A stretch of 64,000 nt of DNA from Clostridiales bacterium. Lineage in GTDB: Bacteria; Bacillota; Clostridia; Saccharofermentanales; DTU023. The notes beneath the pieces are model-generated. The model worked only from the letters and a program-made list of their open reading frames with translations, ran no database searches and was not told the DNA's origin. The stretch lies in contig JAQYCV010000044.1 in assembly GCA_028724525.1 (NCBI GenBank), positions 24,505 through 88,504 on the forward strand. The letters are read 5' to 3'. The position numbers were made by a program, and so were the translations under genes. Shown one piece after another: positions 52,759 to 60,956 of the stretch. Every line of letters starts with the position of its first letter. The first letter of the stretch is position 1.

Positions 52759-52785
52759 ATGGCAGTCTCCCACCAAGAGTGCTAA
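52759..52785 (-). promoter_or_regulatory. CIRCE-like HrcA operator upstream of uvrA-clpE
   Basis: The plus strand has GAGTGCTAA (52777-52785), an exact CIRCE half, preceded after exactly 9 bp by ATGGCAGTC (52759-52767), which matches the other half TTAGCACTC at 6 of 9 positions. CIRCE (TTAGCACTC-N9-GAGTGCTAA) binds the heat-shock repressor HrcA. The only gene start nearby in the right direction is uvrA, followed by clpE. Confidence 0.65.
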
Positions 52786-52829
52786 CCTAGGATACCACAA
52801 GAAGCAAAGTCTGGAGCAAAGCTAGCCAT

Positions 52830-52869
52830 AAATAAGAAGAAGCTCTGTAGCAGAAATACCACAGAGCTT
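52830..52869 (-). terminator. Intrinsic terminator of tRNA-Glu
   Basis: On the minus strand AAGCTCTGT (52869-52861) pairs with ACAGAGCTT (52848-52840), followed by CTTCTTATTT. Confidence 0.6.
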
Positions 52870-52872
52870 GTA

Positions 52873-52948
52873 TGGTGACCCTAAGGGGAATCGAACCCCT
52901 GATTCCGCCGTGAGAGGGCGGCGTCTTGAACCGCTTGACCATAGGGCC
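52873..52948 (-). tRNA. tRNA-Glu (CTC)
   Basis: On the minus strand the acceptor arms GGCCCTA and TAGGGTC pair (one G-T). The anticodon loop CTCTCAC gives CTC, GGTTCGATTCC is the T arm, and CCA is encoded at 52875-52873. Confidence 0.93.
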
Positions 52949-52959
52949 ATAACTCGTTG

Positions 52960-52988
52960 AGTTTACACTAAATTTCTCCGATAAGCAA
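52960..52988 (-). promoter_or_regulatory. Promoter of tRNA-Glu
   Basis: On the minus strand TTGCTT (52988-52983), a 17-bp spacer and TAAACT (52965-52960), ending about 12 bp before the tRNA. Confidence 0.55.
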
Positions 52989-53112
52989 ATTTTTCCCCAA
53001 TTTGCCCAGGCTGAAGTTTGAAGCAAAGATATATCTAAATAGGTTTCAGCTATATTTGAAGCAGTTACTAAGCTAAAATAGAGATACGATTTAGGCCCAG
53101 CAAGGAGAAAAC

Positions 53113-53997
53113 ATGGATTTTGCTAGTACATTAAAGGATCGGGTCCAGGCGATAAATGGGATCTTAGACGCCTACCTGCCCCCGGTAGAAGGTCCCCAGG
53201 CTCAAGTAATCGAGGCCATGAATTATGCGGTCAGGGCCGGTGGCAAGCATATCCGCCCCCTCCTCATGCAGGAGACCCACAAGCTCTTGGGTGGCCAATC
53301 CCCTGCCCTCCCCGCCTTTATGGCGGCCTTGGAGTTTATCCATAACTACTCCCTCATTCACGACGACCTACCTGCCATGGATAATGATGACTTCCGCCGC
53401 GGCCAGCCTACCGTCCACAAGGCCTACGGAGAGGCTCTAGCAATCCTCGCCGGTGATGGTCTTTTAAATCTAGCCTTTGAAACGACCAGCCAAGCCCTAA
53501 CTCTTGACGATCCACCCAAGACCAGCAAAGCCCTCCAGGTCCTAGCCCAAAAGGCAGGCATTTACGGCATGATCGGCGGACAGGTTGTTGATATACAAAC
53601 AGAAGGGCAAAGCATTGATTTAGAGACCCTGCTCTTTATTCACCAGCTCAAATGTGGGGCCCTCTTTGAGGCCGCCATGGAGATAGGGGCCATCCTGGCT
53701 GGCGCCTCAGCGGAAGAAGAAAAAAACATAGAAGCGATCGCCGCCGACTTAGGCTTGGCCTTCCAAATCCAAGATGACATCCTAGATGTGACCTCAAATC
53801 TTGAAGCCTTGGGCAAGGCCAGTCACGCCGATGCAGCCTTGGGGAAAAATACCTACGTCAGCCTCATGGGCTTAGATAAAGCCAAGGAAGAGGTCAGCAG
53901 ACTGACCGATAAAGCCTTAAAGCAGTTGAGAAGTCTACCCCAAACTAATAATTTCCTCGAAAACTTAATCCTCGCTCTTTGCGGCCGGGCCTATTAA
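53113..53997 (+). CDS. ispA: Polyprenyl synthetase (farnesyl diphosphate synthase type)
   Basis: 294 residues. First aspartate-rich motif HDDLPAMDNDDFRRG (DDxxxxD form of bacterial FPP synthase), GGKHIRPLL for pyrophosphate binding, and second motif FQIQDDILD. It condenses IPP with DMAPP/GPP to C15 diphosphate, a precursor of undecaprenyl phosphate. AAGGAG lies 6 nt before the ATG. It is the only plus-strand gene in this part, with no xseA/xseB beside it. Confidence 0.93.
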   Translation: MDFASTLKDRVQAINGILDAYLPPVEGPQAQVIEAMNYAVRAGGKHIRPLLMQETHKLLGGQSPALPAFMAALEFIHNYSLIHDDLPAMDNDDFRRGQPTVHKAYGEALAILAGDGLLNLAFETTSQALTLDDPPKTSKALQVLAQKAGIYGMIGGQVVDIQTEGQSIDLETLLFIHQLKCGALFEAAMEIGAILAGASAEEEKNIEAIAADLGLAFQIQDDILDVTSNLEALGKASHADAALGKNTYVSLMGLDKAKEEVSRLTDKALKQLRSLPQTNNFLENLILALCGRAY

Positions 53998-54023
53998 GGA
54001 CCCACTCTAGGTCTAATGTATAC

Positions 54024-54054
54024 AGAAAAGCTCGGCGAAAAAACTTCCGCCGAG
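54024..54054 (-). terminator. Hairpin between ispA and the XRE gene
   Basis: CTCGGCG (54031-54037) pairs with CGCCGAG (54048-54054). Read on the minus strand it is followed by CTTTTC, so it probably ends the XRE transcript; it could also act weakly for ispA. Confidence 0.5.
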
Positions 54055-54071
54055 ATCCTCTAGTCCTTATA

Positions 54072-54356
54072 TCACGACAGAGATACTTCCAGTTCTTTTC
54101 CTAGGGCCTCAGCGACTTTAGATAAGAAATCCAAAGAGGGATTGTAGTTCCCACTTTCTAAGCGCGAGATGTTGGATTTTTTAGTTCCAACGCGGATGGC
54201 CAATTCTTCTTGCGTAAGATTATTTTTTTTGCGTTCAGAAATAATTTGGGAAATCATCATATATCTTGGCTTAAGACGGTCATATTCATTTGCGAAAGCC
54301 TTATCCTGCATGAGTTTCTCTTTTACTGTGCTAGCATCTACACTGGCATTACTCAT
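54072..54356 (-). CDS. XRE-family helix-turn-helix regulator (HigA-like, orphan)
   Basis: 94 residues from the ATG at 54354-54356, which has AAGG 7 nt upstream; a frame extension to 54404 adds a very basic stretch without such a site. The HTH covers about 45-80 (LTQEELAIRVGTKKSNISRLESGNYNP), after LKPRYMMISQIISERKK. This layout is common in HigA antitoxins, but no HigB-type toxin ORF lies on either side. DNA target unknown. Confidence 0.7.
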   Translation of the reverse strand: MSNASVDASTVKEKLMQDKAFANEYDRLKPRYMMISQIISERKKNNLTQEELAIRVGTKKSNISRLESGNYNPSLDFLSKVAEALGKELEVSLS

Positions 54357-54410
54357 TTTTCGCACCTTCTTTCGTAATTTTCTTTTTATTGCAACTTTTC
54401 CCAAATCAAC

Positions 54411-54446
54411 AAAAAGCCCCAGACCAGACTGACCTGATCCAGGGCG
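54411..54446 (-). terminator. Terminator of the LPATG surface protein gene
   Basis: On the minus strand GCCCTGGATCAG and CTGGTCTGGGGC form a 12-bp stem with two wobble pairs and one mismatch, followed by TTTTT (54415-54411). Confidence 0.65.
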
Positions 54447-54485
54447 TTTTAAATTTAATGTTAATGGACTACTTAGCTACTGAGC

Positions 54486-55559
54486 CTAGCCCCGCTTCTT
54501 CAGCAAGAGCCCCGCTAGAGCAAGGCCTAGGCCAGCCCAAATGGTCAGACCAGCATCCACGCAACCCGTTGCCGGCAGAGTGTACACCATAGGGCTGGGC
54601 GTGACAGGGGTCACGCTTGTTTGCACAGTAGGCTGGGTTATGGGTTCAATCGGTTCAACTACAGTCTGATTAGGATAAACAGGAACCTCAATATAAGGAA
54701 TTTCGCTCGGCTCCCATTCGGCAACAAAGGTATGGTCACCCTCGACCAAATAGTTATCTCCCGGTTTAAACTCAGATCCCTTCCAGTAGAGGAACTTATG
54801 GCCGTCCTTTAGAGGTGCCGGAATGATGGTAAAGTTCTTGCCCTTCTCTTCCTTGAAGATCTTATTGGCCATATCTCCATCCCAATTTCCACCGTTGGGG
54901 TCAAAGGTTAAGGTAACTTTAGTGGCTGGCTTGTCTTGCCAGACAGCTACAATTCTTTTATCTTTGAGAGCTTGAATTTCGTCACCTGGTGCATATTCTG
55001 TCTCGCCAATCTTCCAGCCCTTAAAGCTCTTTTGGGCAGGAGGGGTAAAAGCATTGTCTAAGAGCTTATACTTCGCACCCTTGTTGTTTTTTTGAGATTC
55101 CATAGTACCTGTCCCACCATTAGAATCGTAGCTAACAGTGGCAGTTTCGAGCGTCTTGGTTGCCGGATCTGAATCGAGCTTGTCAGAATCTCCGTCAAGC
55201 CCGCCATTGTCCTTTGCGGTTGCCGTGACAGTTCCACCAACTTCGATGTCTTCAACTTTCAGAGTAATCACACCAGTGTTTGCATCAACCGTGGCATTAT
55301 CGGCTGTCCAAGTGGTCTTGCCGGAAGCTTCGTTTACGGTTCGCGTTGCATTGACGATTTTCTCCGCTCCAGAAGCGTCCTTATAGGTAATCGTGTAGGA
55401 CGCCAAGTCGGTATCGTCACCTGCATTTTCATAGGCGGGCGGGGTAATAGTGACTTCACCGGTATCAATATCTACCTCAATCGCAGGAGGATCAGGTTTT
55501 AGATTTTTCACCAGATCTTTTGCAGGGATTGTTATTATTGGTTCAGCTCCATCATTCAA
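54486..55559 (-). CDS. C-terminal ORF of a broken cell-wall-anchored surface protein
   Basis: 357 residues remain in one frame. The C-terminus is a sorting signal: LPATG at 328-332, a hydrophobic helix and KKRG. Before it lie two InlB B-type repeats (VSYDSNGGTGTM...GWKIGETEYAPGDEI and LTFDPNGGNWDGD...YWKGSEFKPGDNY) and an Ig-like region (ASYTITYKDASGAEKIVNATRT). A sortase would link it to peptidoglycan. Its first ATG follows a frameshift, so this is not a natural start; see the pseudogene covering 54486-56241. Confidence 0.8.
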   Translation of the reverse strand: MNDGAEPIITIPAKDLVKNLKPDPPAIEVDIDTGEVTITPPAYENAGDDTDLASYTITYKDASGAEKIVNATRTVNEASGKTTWTADNATVDANTGVITLKVEDIEVGGTVTATAKDNGGLDGDSDKLDSDPATKTLETATVSYDSNGGTGTMESQKNNKGAKYKLLDNAFTPPAQKSFKGWKIGETEYAPGDEIQALKDKRIVAVWQDKPATKVTLTFDPNGGNWDGDMANKIFKEEKGKNFTIIPAPLKDGHKFLYWKGSEFKPGDNYLVEGDHTFVAEWEPSEIPYIEVPVYPNQTVVEPIEPITQPTVQTSVTPVTPSPMVYTLPATGCVDAGLTIWAGLGLALAGLLLKKRG

Positions 55560-56241
55560 TTTGTATGAACCATCTGCATTTTTTCCGGGACAAAATTATA
55601 ATCATTGTCCGAGGGCCAAGTACCTGCTACATCGTTACCGCTAAATATCTTGGCGTTGCCGCTGTCATCAAATTGTATAACTGCCGGTACTCCATCCCAG
55701 TCTCCAGTTCCGTTTGGTAATTTAGATTCGCCATCCACCGTATATGCTTTTCTTATAGCAACATCAATTGCTTCTTTGTCTTTAGCTGTTAGTTTTCTAG
55801 GGTCTTTAACTTCTGTCTTTTCAGGTGTTACCGGTTTAACAGTGGTAGATGAGTCTTTGTCAACTGTACATTTATTTTGATTACAATATTGATCTAATTT
55901 GCTCCTACTAACATTAAGGATTAATTGTACTTTTATGCCATCAAAAGGTCACGGTCCTGCCAGTTTTCCCTTAACTACATTGTCTGCAATTGTAATACTG
56001 CCAATCTCAGGTGTTCTTGAGGTTTCTGTAACTTGTTTTACAGTTAAACCCGGAGCTTGTATTTCTTCTGTTTTTGTGTTGTCGGTGTAGGTTACTGTAT
56101 AAGAAGCAACTTTATTAGGATCTTCACCGGTGATTTTAAATTCAACAGACTTAATATCATTGGCTACATCCGGATTTGCTTTTTTAACAAATCTATAGCT
56201 TCAGCTTTTTCGTCAGCGTTAACTATATTGGTCCCATATAC
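54486..56241 (-). pseudogene. Frameshifted and 5'-truncated LPATG surface adhesin
   Basis: Related coding sequence continues upstream of the 357-residue ORF on the same strand but in broken frames. A one-base loss in the A6 run (plus-strand T6 at 55579-55584) separates PEKNADGSYKLNDGAEP from VPAVIQFDDSGNAKIFSG. An in-frame TGA is at 55949-55951. A second one-base loss in a T6 run (56180-56185) separates ANPDVANDIKSVEFKITGED from VNADEKAEAIDL. The open frame stops at 56241 with no start or signal peptide, so the 5' end is missing. The upstream part is AT-rich compared with the neighbourhood, suggesting acquisition. Sequencing errors in the homopolymers are an alternative for two lesions, but not for the TGA or the missing 5' end. 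Confidence 0.7.
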
Positions 56242-56252
56242 TCATTTGTTAC

Positions 56253-56283
56253 AAAAAAAAGACCGATTCTCACCGGTCTTTTT
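56253..56283. terminator. Bidirectional intrinsic terminator
   Basis: AAGACCG (56259-56265) pairs with CGGTCTT (56274-56280), with A8 on the left (56253-56260) and T5 on the right, so it can act on both strands. It lies between the surface protein remnant and the amidohydrolase operon. Confidence 0.75.
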
Positions 56284-56309
56284 AAGTTTACTGTTTATAT
56301 TTCTGATGA

Positions 56310-56341
56310 AAGCCCATTGCAGTTGAGGCTGCAATGGGCTT
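56310..56341 (-). terminator. Hairpin after the amidohydrolase gene
   Basis: AAGCCCATTGCAG (56310-56322) and CTGCAATGGGCTT (56329-56341) form a perfect 13-bp stem 20 bp after the amidohydrolase stop. The T-run is short, but the next hairpin (56253-56283) would finish the job. Confidence 0.6.
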
Positions 56342-56360
56342 AGGACCATGTAAGAGATGC

Positions 56361-57608
56361 TTATAGGGCGTCTTTAATGACGATGTCCCCTTCTTTCATA
56401 ATGACCTGCATGTTATCAGGAGTCAGGTTATGAATATCGGCCGCCACGTCGCCCGTTACAACCAGCAAGTCGGCATACATGCCTGCTTGCAGGGTACCAA
56501 ATTCATCTTCTTTACCGACCATTTTAGCCCCGTTGAGGGTAGCAGCCACAATGGTGTCCATGATAGAGATGCCAGCCCGGTCAACAAAGTCATACATTTC
56601 TTGAATGGTGACATAACCATAAGGGGTCGCATTCGCAAAGGAGTCAGACCCAATGTTGATGGTAACACCCAGTTCATGGGCCCGGCGGAGGTTGGCATAG
56701 GTCCGGTTCAATTCTTTCTCGGTGGTGGTAGCACCGGGGAATTTGGCGTTAGCTTCTGAAGGCTCAGGCGGATAGGTGCTGTACCAGGTGGGCAGGAAGC
56801 CGATCGTCGGTGTGAAGAAGGTGCCCTTTTCGGCCATCAGGTCCATGGTGCGGTCGTCTAACTCAAAGCCGTGGATCAGTTGGTGGCAGCCAAAGCGGAC
56901 AGAGTCATAGGCGGCACTGACACTATTGTAAGAGTGGGACCATACAGGTACGCCACGCAGGGCGCATTCATCACAGACGGCTTGAATTTCTTCAGAGGAA
57001 TAGAGTTGGAAACGACCAGAATCCCAGCGCCAGATACCGCCGCCGGTCGCCCAGATCTTAATGGCATCTGGATTTTCACGCAGGCGCATACGAATAGCTT
57101 TGCGGAGTTCCCAAGGACCATCTACCTGGTCGCCCCAAGGGTGGGAATCCTTGCTCATTTGCTGGGGTAATTTATGTGAATCGCCGTGGCCAGCAGAGGC
57201 GCAGAAGCCTAGGCCTGTGGCAAAAATCCGGGGACCTTTTAATTCGCCCATATTGACCAGGTCACGAATGGCAATACCAAAACGACCAATTTCGCAAACG
57301 GTGGTCAAGCCATGAGTCAAAGCCATGTAAGATTGTTTAACAGCTTCAGCTTGCTTTTGTAGGAGGGGCTCGATAACCCAGTCAGAGTCGTTATCTGTCA
57401 GGTTGCCGGAGAAATGTAAGTGGGCATCGATCAAGCCGGGCATGATGGTGCAACCTTTGATATCTCTTACTTCATAACCTTCGGGGATCTCTTTGGCCTT
57501 GCCGGCATATTCAATTTTCTTGCCATCGACCAGGACTAAGCTGTCCACTACTGGATTGGCACCGGTACCGTCTACCAGTTTGCCACCTTTAAATGCATAC
57601 TTTCCCAT
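56361..57608 (-). CDS. Amidohydrolase-family metal-dependent hydrolase (imidazolonepropionase/prolidase-like)
   Basis: 415 residues. Metal-binding DAHLHFSG (HxH, about 62-69), a lysine in AIKIWATGG that may be carboxylated, histidines in WSHSYNS and LIHGFELDD, and a late aspartate in NIGSDSFANATPYG. The closest group is amidohydrolases acting on cyclic amides or Xaa-Pro dipeptides. It sits 51 bp downstream of an amino-acid permease, so it probably breaks down an imported amino-acid derivative. Substrate not readable. Confidence 0.8.
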   Translation of the reverse strand: MGKYAFKGGKLVDGTGANPVVDSLVLVDGKKIEYAGKAKEIPEGYEVRDIKGCTIMPGLIDAHLHFSGNLTDNDSDWVIEPLLQKQAEAVKQSYMALTHGLTTVCEIGRFGIAIRDLVNMGELKGPRIFATGLGFCASAGHGDSHKLPQQMSKDSHPWGDQVDGPWELRKAIRMRLRENPDAIKIWATGGGIWRWDSGRFQLYSSEEIQAVCDECALRGVPVWSHSYNSVSAAYDSVRFGCHQLIHGFELDDRTMDLMAEKGTFFTPTIGFLPTWYSTYPPEPSEANAKFPGATTTEKELNRTYANLRRAHELGVTINIGSDSFANATPYGYVTIQEMYDFVDRAGISIMDTIVAATLNGAKMVGKEDEFGTLQAGMYADLLVVTGDVAADIHNLTPDNMQVIMKEGDIVIKDAL

Positions 57609-57659
57609 AATCTATATACTTCCTTTCATTGGAAACAGGGTTTCTAAAAATAATTCAGG

Positions 57660-59102
57660 TTAATTTTTTGTAGGATCTTGCTGGCGTGCGCCATAAAGAC
57701 CCAGGATCAAGAGGCCAATCACCAGCCAGGCACCCGTAATCATCCATTCAACAGAGTTCAGGGCTGCCGGACTGAAAGGTAGGACCATCAAGCCAATAAT
57801 TAGAGCAGCGGCAAGGATGGCACAGCAAATGACAAACTTGCCACCGTTGACTTTATATGGCCGGTTTAAACCAGGATCGCTTTTGCGCAGTTTCAAGCAG
57901 GCCACACCCGCCATCATGCAGGCAAAGATAAAACCTAGAGAAGCAACATTGGTCAGGGGGACCAGCATGTTGCTACCCAGGAAGGGGCCAATCAAAGTCA
58001 GGACACTCATGACAACCAAAGCCTTGGTCGGAGTCCCCTTCTGCGGATCCAGTTGGGCATAGGATTCCGGCAGCAGACGCTTCCGACCCATAGCCAGGAT
58101 CAGGCGGCTGGAGGCTCCAAAGAAGGAGTTCATGGGCCCCAGAGGGCCAAGGGTCGCAATAATCAGCATGACAAGATAGAAGAAGAAACTGATTTTTTCT
58201 GGAATGCCATGTAAATGTTGCAGGACGGCTAAGGCCGGTACAGGTTCTTTAACAAAGTCTTGCCAAGGAATAATGGTACCGAAAGAATAGATGCAAATAA
58301 GATAGAATAAGCCACTCGCCAGTAAGGCCAGGGCCGGAATCAGACCAAATTTCTTCCAGTTGATATTAGGCGAAGCTTCCTCAGCCTGCTGGGGAATGGT
58401 GTCGAAGCCTGCATAAAAGAAAGGTGTCATGACCAAGACAGCAATCATACCGCCCAGGAAGGAGGTCGCTTTAGTATCGCCAACACCACCAGCTGCATTC
58501 GTTACCTGTGAGAAGGCTGGTGTCGCATTTTGGAAAGATCCCGTAGCAAAAGAGATAATCATGGCCAAAACCATGCCTGTGAGCAAGGCTTTTGTCAGGA
58601 AACTCGATAATTTTGCGGCGGCACCCGCGCCGGCAAAGTTAAGACGGATCACCAGAACTGCAAACATTAAGGCAATCACGGTTGGCCAGAGATAAACATC
58701 TGACCCCATAATGCTGTAGAGCTTAACGCTGGTCAGCCAAGATAGGCCGGGAAGCTTGGAGAAACGTGTGGTCAGCAAGGTTGAGATGGCAATGGTTTCC
58801 CAAGGGCAAAGCGGGGCATTCCCTAAAATCAGCATCCAACCGGTCAAAAAGCCCATGGAACGACCATTCGTTCTGTCCACATACTCAATGATGCCGCCCG
58901 AAATGGGGATAGCTGCAGTGAGCTCACCGAAGCACATACCGATCGGGACCAAAAAAATAGAACCGATCACAAAGGCCACAATAGCAGGTAAAGGACCGCC
59001 ACCCAGGACCATCCAATCGCCGACCAGCATGACCCAACCGGTTCCGATAATGGCACCGAAACCGATCGTGAAAAAGTTGAAGAGGGTCAATTCTTTCTTC
59101 AT
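57660..59102 (-). CDS. APC-superfamily amino acid permease
   Basis: 480 residues from the ATG at 59100-59102, which has GGGAG 5 nt upstream and begins MKKELTLFNFFTIGFGAIIGTGW, the usual APC start; a frame extension to 59153 lacks a ribosome site. About 12 hydrophobic helices; GFGAIIGTGW in helix 1 binds the substrate amino group in this family. It is the first gene of an operon with the amidohydrolase, under the promoter/operator at 59193-59227. Confidence 0.85.
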   Translation of the reverse strand: MKKELTLFNFFTIGFGAIIGTGWVMLVGDWMVLGGGPLPAIVAFVIGSIFLVPIGMCFGELTAAIPISGGIIEYVDRTNGRSMGFLTGWMLILGNAPLCPWETIAISTLLTTRFSKLPGLSWLTSVKLYSIMGSDVYLWPTVIALMFAVLVIRLNFAGAGAAAKLSSFLTKALLTGMVLAMIISFATGSFQNATPAFSQVTNAAGGVGDTKATSFLGGMIAVLVMTPFFYAGFDTIPQQAEEASPNINWKKFGLIPALALLASGLFYLICIYSFGTIIPWQDFVKEPVPALAVLQHLHGIPEKISFFFYLVMLIIATLGPLGPMNSFFGASSRLILAMGRKRLLPESYAQLDPQKGTPTKALVVMSVLTLIGPFLGSNMLVPLTNVASLGFIFACMMAGVACLKLRKSDPGLNRPYKVNGGKFVICCAILAAALIIGLMVLPFSPAALNSVEWMITGAWLVIGLLILGLYGARQQDPTKN

Positions 59103-59192
59103 GCCCTCTCCCTGAATTTGATGACTGTCTGACGACAATTTAATCATCCCCATCTAAATTGATACAGTCGAAATATCTCTATTTCTTTTCCA

Positions 59193-59211
59193 GGGGGTAT
59201 TGTATACCTCC
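59193..59211. promoter_or_regulatory. Palindromic operator over the -10
   Basis: GGGGGTAT (59193-59200), three bases, ATACCTCC (59204-59211): an inverted repeat with one mismatch centred on the -10. A repressor bound here would block RNA polymerase. The GTAT-ATAC core suggests, but does not prove, a GntR-type regulator; none is encoded next to it. Confidence 0.5.
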
Positions 59212-59227
59212 TTTTTTATCAATTCAA
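59199..59227 (-). promoter_or_regulatory. Promoter of the permease-amidohydrolase operon
   Basis: On the minus strand TTGAAT (59227-59222), a 17-bp spacer and TACAAT (59204-59199), about 97 bp before the permease ATG. Confidence 0.6.
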
Positions 59228-59297
59228 TGATTAGGAAGGGTTAAACTCGCCAAACTTAGCCGGGAAAATGCTATAATTTCATACAATATTATGGCAA

Positions 59298-59322
59298 GAA
59301 GCATGGCATAAAGCCATGCTTC
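59298..59322. terminator. Hairpin between the two-TM protein gene and the permease
   Basis: GAAGCATGGC (59298-59307) pairs perfectly with GCCATGCTTC (59313-59322). No T-run follows on either strand, so termination is uncertain. It is the only structure in the 287-bp gap besides the permease promoter. Confidence 0.4.
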
Positions 59323-59389
59323 CAATCTGCTTTTCTTGATCCGCCAATGATGACCAAATTGAATAGTTGCTCTTGTCGTCAATACCCTT

Positions 59390-60226
59390 TTAGCTATTGC
59401 CTACACTAGCCGCATGATCTGCAGTGTTTTCTTTCTTAGTTTTGATGAATCTCCAAACAGAGAAGGCAAGCAGGCCAAGACCGATGACAAGCATGACTAC
59501 ACCAATCACCTTGTTACTTGTCTTATAATTGTCGATGATTTCCTCCGCACTGACCTCCCGGTCATAGAAGAATACAGGCACATCCTCTGGAACAAGGAGG
59601 CTATCCCCTTCTAAGCGGCCGGCTGCCGTATAAACCGGGGCAAAATCCTCAGGATCTCCAACTTGCCAGTAGATCTTAATGTCCCCGACTTCCCATTCAT
59701 CTGTATCGCTGTTGGTGTAATACTCATCTAATTCAGGATGGAAGCCCGCAACTTCAATCCACCCATCCAAACCGTCTACAAGATAGAGTTTATTCTCTTT
59801 ATCAAAATTCACATAGGATTTGTAAGACAATGTCTTCAAAAACTTCTTGTCCAGATGTACCTTATCCTTGCCTATGACGACATCGCCATAAAATATGTCA
59901 GCCTTGACCGTATCAGGAAAGGGAGGATTTTTATATTCAAAAAGTCGATCTCTCTTGGGTACAGTCTGATGGTCGGGGAAAAAGCCATATGCAACATCTT
60001 GATTCCCATCTTCGTAATATTGGAACATCTCTACATTTCTCTTGAGAAAAGGGCTATCCATTTCAATTTCAAAATCTGGATCATAGGCTGAACCGACCAG
60101 CTCTAACTTGCCGGTGATCACATCCAATTCTCCAGGTCCTTGAACACCACACGAGAAAGTATAGGCCCCCCATGCCAGGAGCAGAATGCCAATAACAACT
60201 AAAATATACTTTTTATACTTTTTCAT
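59390..60226 (-). CDS. Two-TM protein of unknown function
   Basis: 278 residues. TM about 8-26, a large outside domain about 30-235, TM about 240-262, then a basic tail. The segment WEVGDIKIYWQVGDPEDFAPV is faintly like TMEM43-type proteins, but I do not claim membership. GGAGAGGGG precedes the ATG at 60224-60226, and a set of 21-bp repeats lies directly upstream (60243-60325). No operon partner. Confidence 0.7.
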   Translation of the reverse strand: MKKYKKYILVVIGILLLAWGAYTFSCGVQGPGELDVITGKLELVGSAYDPDFEIEMDSPFLKRNVEMFQYYEDGNQDVAYGFFPDHQTVPKRDRLFEYKNPPFPDTVKADIFYGDVVIGKDKVHLDKKFLKTLSYKSYVNFDKENKLYLVDGLDGWIEVAGFHPELDEYYTNSDTDEWEVGDIKIYWQVGDPEDFAPVYTAAGRLEGDSLLVPEDVPVFFYDREVSAEEIIDNYKTSNKVIGVVMLVIGLGLLAFSVWRFIKTKKENTADHAASVGNS

Positions 60227-60242
60227 GGGCCACCCCTCTCCA

Positions 60243-60325
60243 GCTAACAGCTGTTACAGCCTGCAAATAGCTTGCTCTAGTCAGCAAACAGCTTGTTATA
60301 GCCCGCAAATAGCTTACTTTAGATA
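60243..60325 (-). repeat. 21-bp tandem repeats upstream of the two-TM gene
   Basis: Three in-register units start GCAAATAGCTT (60263), GCAAACAGCTT (60284) and GCAAATAGCTT (60305), each 21 bp, and a degenerate 20-bp unit precedes them (60243-60262). On the minus strand they read AAGCTRTTTGC and occupy the promoter region of the gene starting at 60226. The 21-bp period equals two helical turns, so a bound protein would always face the same side. Confidence 0.75.
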
Positions 60326-60810
60326 TATCTTCTCAAATCAGAAAAAAAGATAAATCGCCCGAAAGGATGATGTTGACAAAAGGCGAGTAAAATCAAGAGC
60401 CATTGGCCTATTACCAAGCTATGTTGGTTGGCAGATAAGCTCAAACAAGAAATATTTTGAACTCAGGCCTAATTCGGAATTCACTCGATATTGTGATTGA
60501 CTTCCGGATAGGATTCCTATAAAAAGATCGTCATTTCAAAATCATTTGGGAAAATCTGGACCGATAGCAACGGGATACTGAGACTGGGTATCATGGATTT
60601 TCTACTGGATGAATCAGGTTTGGATAGATAAGAATAGCTTTAGTGGGTGATACGCAATATAGGATAAAATCCTTGATTAGGTACAACTTAACAACCTGCA
60701 AATGCAATTCTTACTTACCCACCTTATGCCTGACCCGCCAAAACCAAATCATCTGGGTCGAGAATATCCGGATCATCCAGACCAATAAGGGAAATATCTT
60801 CACCCTCCCT
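60326..60810. other. 485-bp stretch without a supported gene
   Basis: No ORF with recognisable content or a good ribosome site on either strand. An 83-codon frame at 60643-60894 has a random-looking composition and ends inside repeat copy A. The stretch is AT-rich and probably decayed. Confidence 0.5.
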
Positions 60811-60936
60811 TTGCGCCTCCTCACAGGTATAAACAAAGCTATAATCAACGTAACATTAGACCTAAACGTTGATCAAAATTCCCTTTTCTCATAAAAAACT
60901 CTTAAGCAAAAGGAAGAAATTAATTTCACCAAGATA
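60811..60936 (+). repeat. Diverged 126-bp repeat, copy A
   Basis: Aligns without net gaps to 61421-61546. Shared blocks include TATAAACAAAGCT (60828-60840), CCCTTTTCTCATAAA (60881-60895) and TTTCACCAAGAT (60924-60935), at an identity I estimate by eye at about 70-75%. The two copies flank the antitoxin/toxin pair in direct orientation. It contains no complete gene; the first 30 bp may be the tail of a lost coding sequence (LRLL..INKA in both copies). Confidence 0.7.
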
Positions 60937-60956
60937 GAGGATTAACTTATACACAA

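Noticed and set aside
55605..56090. Plus-strand ORFs of 63-91 codons
   Set aside because: They are antisense shadows of the minus-strand surface protein remnant, whose translation shows coherent protein similarity across the frames.
60643..60894. 83-codon plus-strand ORF
   Set aside because: No ribosome site or family resemblance, and it runs into repeat copy A; probably decayed sequence.
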